In this document: piece after piece, positions 28,081 to 29,753 of the stretch
How positions within the stretch are numbered: the stretch's first letter is position 1
Layout: each line of letters begins with the position of its first letter
Source: a virus
Length of the DNA stretch: 29,753 nt
Virus record (IMG/VR): IMGVR_UViG_3300042569_003749
Coordinates: 1 to 29,753 of that record
Reading direction: 5' to 3' (one strand)
Made by a program: the position numbers and the translations under genes
The notes under the pieces: generated by a model
Seen by the model: the letters and a program-made list of their open reading frames with translations, nothing else
Told to the model about the DNA's origin: nothing
Databases searched by the model: none

Positions 28081-29327
28081 TTCGCACCTCCTACCATCAG
28101 ATCCCCGATCTCTCGGGCAGCAGACTTGCAGACAGGTGACTGGGAAGCCACATGGGAGAGACGGCGATGGATGGCCCGCATCTCATGAGCCGGGAGATCC
28201 ATCAGCTCCAGGCCACGGGAGCGCACCAGCCCCTCGAGGGTGGCGACGATGTCGCGGCGCGGGATCATCTCGCAGATCGGCCGCGGAGCGGGCTCGCGGC
28301 AGACATAGAGCAGCTTCTGGAGCTGCGGACGGGGGAATGGTAGATAGGTTTTTTTCATTGGTTTTTCAGAGTCATGCGATTGCTCCACCACGTCCTTGCC
28401 CAGGCGCAGTGAATTAGGGAGCCGTGTCAAGCGGACCCCGGAGAGAGCGCCACGATCGGCGCCGAGAGTGACGAGCCCCTTGAGGATCGCGGCCTTGTTC
28501 CGATCCCAGTCGGAGGCATTCACCGCATCCACGCGGATCAGCACGTGGATCGAGCGGCCGCCGCTCGTGTAGATGGCGGCGATCCTGAGCGGCAGCTGGA
28601 CGACGGCACCCATCCAGTCCCGGGCATCAGCCTGATCGGATTCGAGCACCAGATAGCGCCACGCCACCACGCACTCGGCGATCCGACGGGAGAGCTTCGA
28701 GGGATCCTTGCCGCGGGGATTCACACGGGCCACCCCGTCTACCGGCTGAGCCAGATACCAGACCCCGCGAGGCCCCTCCAAGGGTAGCTCCTTGACATCC
28801 GGCCAGAGCGCATCCACTTGGGAGTACTCATTTAGGAAGATCAGCACCTTCTCCCCGCGCTCAGGATAGTACAGGGCCGATAGGAACTCATGGGTCGAGC
28901 AGCATGTCGGATCAAGATCCGAGCGATCGGCAAGCCAGGCGGCATTCACCTTGTCCACCCAGGGAGCGGCAAAGCGGGCCAGCTTTGCGGCGTCGAAGGA
29001 GGGAGCAGGCTCCGCCGGCCGCGCGGCCGGGAGCGATCCCGGCGCATGATGCGGCGTGTAGGAGTCGGAGTCCTTCAGCAGATAGCCCGTTGAGGAAGTA
29101 ACCGTGTTGACCTTGTGCAGCAGCTCATGCTCCTTCCAGGGAGGAGAGCAGCGCTCATTGTACTCCCGCAGGATGGCAAGGGCATCCTCCTTCGAGAGAG
29201 CGAAGCCATCGACGAGCGCCTTCGCCACGGCGAAGGTCGCCGCGTGACCATTGGCACCCGAGACGGCCGCATCCATCTTCGAGACATACTTCTGGGCCCG
29301 TTCATAAACCGAGAGCTTGGCACTCAC
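28077..29327 (-). CDS. Archaeo-eukaryotic-type DNA primase (PrimPol-like)
   Basis: A 416-residue replication protein. Residues 24-75 (HAATFAVAKALVDGFALSKEDALAILREYNERCSPPWKEHELLHKVN) resemble the helical PriCT-type domain often fused to phage primases. The catalytic part shows the AEP pattern: acidic YLVLESDQAD with Glu229/Asp231, SGGRSIHVLIRV (about 255-266) with the motif II His, and LTRLPNSLR (about 300-308) as motif III. It should synthesise primers for phage replication. The GTG start at 29327 is supported by AAGGAGGT 6 nt upstream and by a GTGA overlap with the 38-codon ORF. Order of domains and motif I spacing are by eye. Confidence 0.8.
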   Translation of the reverse strand: MSAKLSVYERAQKYVSKMDAAVSGANGHAATFAVAKALVDGFALSKEDALAILREYNERCSPPWKEHELLHKVNTVTSSTGYLLKDSDSYTPHHAPGSLPAARPAEPAPSFDAAKLARFAAPWVDKVNAAWLADRSDLDPTCCSTHEFLSALYYPERGEKVLIFLNEYSQVDALWPDVKELPLEGPRGVWYLAQPVDGVARVNPRGKDPSKLSRRIAECVVAWRYLVLESDQADARDWMGAVVQLPLRIAAIYTSGGRSIHVLIRVDAVNASDWDRNKAAILKGLVTLGADRGALSGVRLTRLPNSLRLGKDVVEQSHDSEKPMKKTYLPFPRPQLQKLLYVCREPAPRPICEMIPRRDIVATLEGLVRSRGLELMDLPAHEMRAIHRRLSHVASQSPVCKSAAREIGDLMVGGAK

Positions 29328-29440
29328 AGCACGACCTCCTTGCGACCACAGCGCTCACACTCGATGATCGTTGAGCGGAAGTTCTTCGAGTGAAATGCCC
29401 AGAAATGCCCCCGGAACAGACAATGAAGCCAGCGGAACAT
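29324..29440 (-). CDS. 38-aa small zinc-knuckle-like protein
   Basis: ATG at 29440, 1 nt after the upstream stop, and TGA overlapping the primase GTG. The product starts MFRWLHCLFRGHFW, is rich in aromatic and His residues, and ends IIECERCGRKEVVL. Cys7 and His residues plus Cys-x-x-Cys (28 and 31) could hold a zinc ion. The exact fit between its neighbours and the motif support a real gene. Function unknown. Confidence 0.6.
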   Translation of the reverse strand: MFRWLHCLFRGHFWAFHSKNFRSTIIECERCGRKEVVL

Positions 29441-29441
29441 A

Positions 29442-29753
29442 CTAGCGGCCCTCCTCATGCTGCAGCTCGAGGAGCCGGTCATAGGCGCGGGCAGCTTCTA
29501 GGAATAGCCCTACCACCATCTTGGGAGGCTTCTCCCCTCGACGTATCGCCCCCCACACAGCAGTCCCGGCCTCTGCCAGATCCTTGGCCACCTGCTGCCA
29601 CTCCGAATCCTTCAGCACCGAGGCACGGCCGTGCTCGAACCCATGCTGGAACCTCTCCATCGCATCGATCGATCCATCTCCGCGGGGGCCTAGCCACCGG
29701 ATCCCTTCCGTCTTCCAGATACGCTTCCAGAGCGGGTCTTGATCGGCGCTCAT
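29442..29753 (-). CDS. Hypothetical protein at the right edge
   Basis: A 103-residue, mostly helical protein: KRIWKTEGIRWLGPRG, DAMERFQHGFEHGRASVL, SEWQQVAKDLAEAGTAVW, MVVGLFLEAARAYDRLLELQHEEGR. No motif is recognised. Its ATG is the last codon of the window on this strand, so upstream sequence and a longer start cannot be assessed. It leads the visible replication operon, followed by the 38-aa ORF and the primase. Confidence 0.6.
   Translation of the reverse strand: MSADQDPLWKRIWKTEGIRWLGPRGDGSIDAMERFQHGFEHGRASVLKDSEWQQVAKDLAEAGTAVWGAIRRGEKPPKMVVGLFLEAARAYDRLLELQHEEGR

Overview
The window reads as most of a temperate tailed-phage genome (an integrated prophage or a phage contig) with about 60% G+C. 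It starts on the ATG of a tyrosine integrase and ends on the start codon of a small early gene, so both edges are gene boundaries and the rest of the phage, if any, is not visible. The packaging and head genes follow the lambda order: TerS, GpA-type TerL, a gpW-position gene, lambda-type portal, S49 prohead protease, scaffold, capsid, head-tail joiner, tail terminator, tail tube, frameshifted tail chaperone, tape measure, tip/fibre proteins, lysis. No sheath or baseplate genes are recognised, which points to a siphovirus. The lipoprotein spanin implies a host with an outer membrane. Many genes lack a Shine-Dalgarno, and several carry a TTTGACA box 13-16 nt before the start. Together with the G+C and purine-rich short tandem repeats this suggests a Verrucomicrobiota-like host, but that assignment is inference only.

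Layout. 1-3114: integration and small regulators. These are the integrase, a convergent winged-helix protein overlapping its 3' end, a divergent pair of ribbon-helix-helix (RHH) proteins around an inverted-repeat-rich control region, then a small plus-strand operon. No CI-like repressor is recognised, so the RHH pair is the best candidate for the lysogeny switch. 3111-5279 (minus): lysis cassette (XhlA-like protein, unimolecular spanin, 37-aa membrane protein, holin-like protein, endolysin) preceded by two small genes. 5283-18035 (minus): tail and head-tail genes. This block contains a canonical -1 frameshift signal in the tail chaperone, a glycosyltransferase between host-recognition proteins, and a plus-strand insert of an ATP-dependent DNA ligase with an RHH protein. 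18036-25316 (minus): capsid, scaffold, protease, portal and terminase genes, with a tRNA(CAU), a strong terminator and a structured leader between protease and scaffold. 25317-25892: non-coding region with iteron-like TGGGATAGTC repeats and hairpins, a likely replication origin. 25893-29753 (minus): replication operon with an archaeo-eukaryotic-type primase, a zinc-ribbon coiled-coil protein, an AAA+/SF3-like helicase and two small genes.

Genes within each block are tightly packed, often with 4-nt ATGA or GTGA overlaps, which decided several starts. Two genes too short for routine ORF calling (28 and 38 codons) fit exactly into the operons. The window looks like a fairly conventional siphophage rather than a wholly new system. 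The most distinctive signals are the TTTGACA start-proximal box, the iteron cluster, the frameshift element, the tRNA abutting the protease gene, the heptanucleotide repeats (one forming part of a signal peptide) and the antisense overlap at the integrase.
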